A program made the position numbers and the translations under genes. A stretch of 64,000 nt of DNA from Hyphomicrobiales bacterium. GTDB lineage: Bacteria; Pseudomonadota; Alphaproteobacteria; Rhizobiales; Xanthobacteraceae. Positions 62,318 through 64,000 of the stretch are shown one piece after another (the first letter of the stretch is position 1; each line of letters opens with the position of its first letter). The notes under the pieces were generated by a model. The model was not told the origin of the DNA, made no database searches, and saw only the letters and a program-made list of their open reading frames with translations. The stretch lies in assembly GCA_016713235.1 (NCBI GenBank), contig JADJPN010000004.1, positions 314,253-378,252 of the forward strand. Reading direction: 5' to 3'.

Positions 62318-63172
62318 CGTTCAAGCTTTCTGCTGACTGAAATCAGCGTAAGCCACGGATCGGTGAAGTCAAACCCGTTATCGTTCGGAATTGTTTTCGT
62401 TGCGGCGGCTTCAAGCCGCGCCTTCAGCGCTAGCATCGAAGCATCGTCCGGCAATTCGAATGTCATCTGCGAAAGACCCGCAGTGCTGGGTGAGGGTGGT
62501 GGTCCGTTGCGGCTCTCCCAAATGTTCGCCGCCAAATGATGGTGATAGCCGCCCGCGCCAAGAAATTGCGCGCCGGGGAAGTTGAAGTCGGCGTGAAGCC
62601 GACAATCTCGCCATAGAATTTTTCGCTTTAACCAGATCGTCCACTTCCAGATGAACGTGGCCGATGCGCGTACCGTTTTTCATCGCGTTGGTTGCAAGCA
62701 TGCCGACGTCGGGTTCTGCGAGCAGCCCTTCGAAGTCGAGCGGGCGGTTTGCCATCTGCACTTGATCGTTCTGCCAGGTCCATTCGTGGCGCGGACGGTC
62801 GCGGTAGATTTCGATGCCGTTGTTGTCGGGATCCCAGACGTAGATCGCTTCCGAAACCAGGTGGTCGGCGGCCCCGAGCTTCACCTTATGGGCGGCAAGC
62901 CGCGCGATCGCAGCGCCCAGCGAGGGCCGGTCCGGCAGCAGAATGGCAACATGATAAAGGCCGGTCTCTTTATAGTTGCGCGGGGCGATGCCCGGCACAA
63001 TGTCGAGCCGCAGTAGATCGCTTTCGCGCGTTCCGAGCATCGCGCTTGTATCCCCGCGCTGCCGTAATTCGAGGCCGACCTTGTTCACATAGAAATCGAG
63101 CGCGGATTCCGCGTCGGAAACACGCAGTGCAGCGGGTCCGAGCTGAAAGTCGACGGGAAGGGTGCTGGTCAT
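62314..63172 (-). CDS. VOC family protein (CatE-like, two VOC domains), two frameshifts
   Basis: A vicinal-oxygen-chelate protein of about 286 aa after repair. The N-domain runs from FQLGPAALRVSDAESALDFY to VWDPDNNGIEIYRDRP and resembles catechol 2,3-dioxygenase/glyoxalase-like CatE. The C-domain starts at GHVHLEVDDLVKAK, then requires one base restored at 62619-62623 (A run, giving FYGEIVGF) and another at about 62596 (TTCCAC), yielding HADFNFPGAQFLGAGGYHHH, whose His cluster fits a metal site. Start ATG 63172. The coupled DJ-1 gene and nearby SDR suggest reactive carbonyl or aromatic catabolism, a guess. Confidence 0.82.
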
Positions 63173-63248
63173 GATTGCCTCATTTGGAGAACAGATCGGG
63201 TTTTGCCGCCTCCGCGACAAGGCGTCCCCGCGCACTTAAATCCTTGCA

Positions 63249-63361
63249 AACGGGCAACATCCAGAGGGTCTGTGGATGTTTTGGACCCCTTTTTCTTGCC
63301 TGACCCGGCCCGATTGGCTACGTACTTTTGCACACCCCGGCCAGCCTTGTGCCGGGGTTTC
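63249..63361 (+). promoter_or_regulatory. Structured leader upstream of purA
   Basis: Interleaved pairings are present. AACATCC (63256-63262) pairs with GGATGTT (63274-63280), and GGGTC (63266-63270) pairs with GACCC (63284-63288), followed by CTTTTTC. The two cannot both form as simple hairpins but can form an H-type pseudoknot. A further hairpin ACCCCGGC / GCCGGGGT (63334-63358) followed by TTTCTT lies 25 bp before the purA GTG. Together they resemble a riboswitch-plus-terminator layout, but I know no named element here. Confidence 0.4.
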
Positions 63362-63385
63362 TTATGTGCGGCTTGGAGTAATGCG

Positions 63386-64000
63386 GTGACGAATGTGGTG
63401 GTCGTCGGCTCCCAATGGGGCGACGAAGGTAAAGGCAAGATTGTCGATTGGCTCTCCGAGCAGGCGGATGTCGTGGTCCGCTTCCAGGGCGGCCATAATG
63501 CCGGCCATACCCTCGTTATCGGCGGCAATACCTACAAGCTCTCGCTCCTTCCGTCCGGCGTCGTGCGCAAGGACAAGCTCGGCGTCATCGGCCACGGTGT
63601 CGTGCTCGACCCGCATGCGCTGATGAGCGAGATCGACCGGCTCGCGGGGCAGGGCGTCACAATCTCCCCAAAGAATTTGAAGATCGCAGAAAACACCTCC
63701 CTCATTCTTTCGCTGCACCGGGATCTCGACGGCTTGCGCGAAGGCGCGGGGCCGGGCTTGAAGATTGGCACCACCAAGCGTGGCATTGGTCCGGCTTACG
63801 AAGATAAGGTCGGCCGCCGTGCGATCCGCCTCATGGATCTCGCGGAGCCTGCGACGCTGGACGCGAAGCTCGATCGTCTGCTCGATCACCACAACGCGAT
63901 CCGCCGCGGCCTCAAGCTTGAAGAAGTAAAGCGTGACCCGTTGCGCGAGGAATTACTTTCGGTGGCGCCGCGTGTGCTGCCGTTTATGGATCGCGTCTGG
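63386..64000 (+). CDS. purA: Adenylosuccinate synthetase (5' part; cut by window edge)
   Basis: Catalyses IMP + Asp + GTP to adenylosuccinate in AMP synthesis. 205 codons are in the window and the gene runs off the right edge. The start motif VVVVGSQWGDEGKGKIVDWL is the GTP-binding P-loop, followed by FQGGHNAGHTLVIGG and KIGTTKRGIGPAYEDK. I assign the GTG at 63386 (VTNVVVVGSQ) because the ATG at 63381 is in another frame and ends after two codons; GGAG lies 7-10 bp upstream. Confidence 0.94.
   Translation, partial: MTNVVVVGSQWGDEGKGKIVDWLSEQADVVVRFQGGHNAGHTLVIGGNTYKLSLLPSGVVRKDKLGVIGHGVVLDPHALMSEIDRLAGQGVTISPKNLKIAENTSLILSLHRDLDGLREGAGPGLKIGTTKRGIGPAYEDKVGRRAIRLMDLAEPATLDAKLDRLLDHHNAIRRGLKLEEVKRDPLREELLSVAPRVLPFMDRVW

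Overview
The window is a gene-dense, GC-rich (my estimate about 60%) chromosomal segment of an alphaproteobacterium, most likely Hyphomicrobiales (Bradyrhizobium/Xanthobacteraceae side). The grounds are conserved gene order (ispH-thrB-rnhA; zapA-6S RNA-fau; ruvCAB-ybgC-tolQRAB-pal-cpoB-tilS-ftsH-glmM; serC-serA then purA), order-typical small families (DUF465, DUF1192, DUF1013/TrcR, RcdA/DUF1465, DUF4164), CtrA-type TTAA-N7-TTAA boxes, and dispersed palindromes of a type common in that group. I see no phage, insertion sequence, CRISPR array, tRNA or rRNA gene.

Layout. 1-6 kb: rnhA (cut by the window edge), thrB and ispH, divergent trcR, then an SDR and propionyl-CoA synthetase. 6-12 kb: a TSUP permease and an acyl-CoA block (acyl-CoA synthetase, YqhA-type protein, enoyl-CoA hydratase, FAD dehydrogenase, thioesterase). 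12-21 kb: cold-shock protein, two DUF465 proteins, peroxiredoxin, a DsbD-like protein, YqgE, a large membrane EAL protein, quinone oxidoreductase, and the DUF1192-(candidate sRNA)-rcdA region. 21-29 kb: rpmE, ABC exporter, a non-flagellar MotA/OmpA pair, suhB, efp, Sel1 and ThiE-like genes. 29-36 kb: multicopper oxidase, then class I aldolase, pgk, gap and transketolase. 36-41 kb: zapA, 6S RNA, folate ligase, YmdB-type phosphoesterase, yebC and transporters. 41-54.5 kb: ruvCAB, the tol-pal system, tilS, ftsH and glmM. 54.5-64 kb: two outer-membrane barrels, serC-serA, a stress-type SDR/DJ-1/VOC cluster and the start of purA.

The genes fit together as core functions: recombination (RuvABC), envelope integrity (Tol-Pal, OMPs, FtsH, GlmM), triose-phosphate metabolism, serine and threonine synthesis, and CtrA-linked cell-cycle control.

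Two things stand out. First, at least twelve genes, including essential ones (ftsH, tkt, tilS, tolQ, tolB), are interrupted by 1-2 base indels, mostly in homopolymers or GC repeats, and one more carries an in-frame amber codon. This looks like residual sequencing error, so I give these genes full-length coordinates. Second, between DUF1192 and rcdA a perfect CtrA box is followed at promoter distance by about 96 nt that folds into four consecutive hairpins. Two loops carry anti-Shine-Dalgarno motifs and the last hairpin is an intrinsic terminator: a candidate cell-cycle-controlled small RNA.
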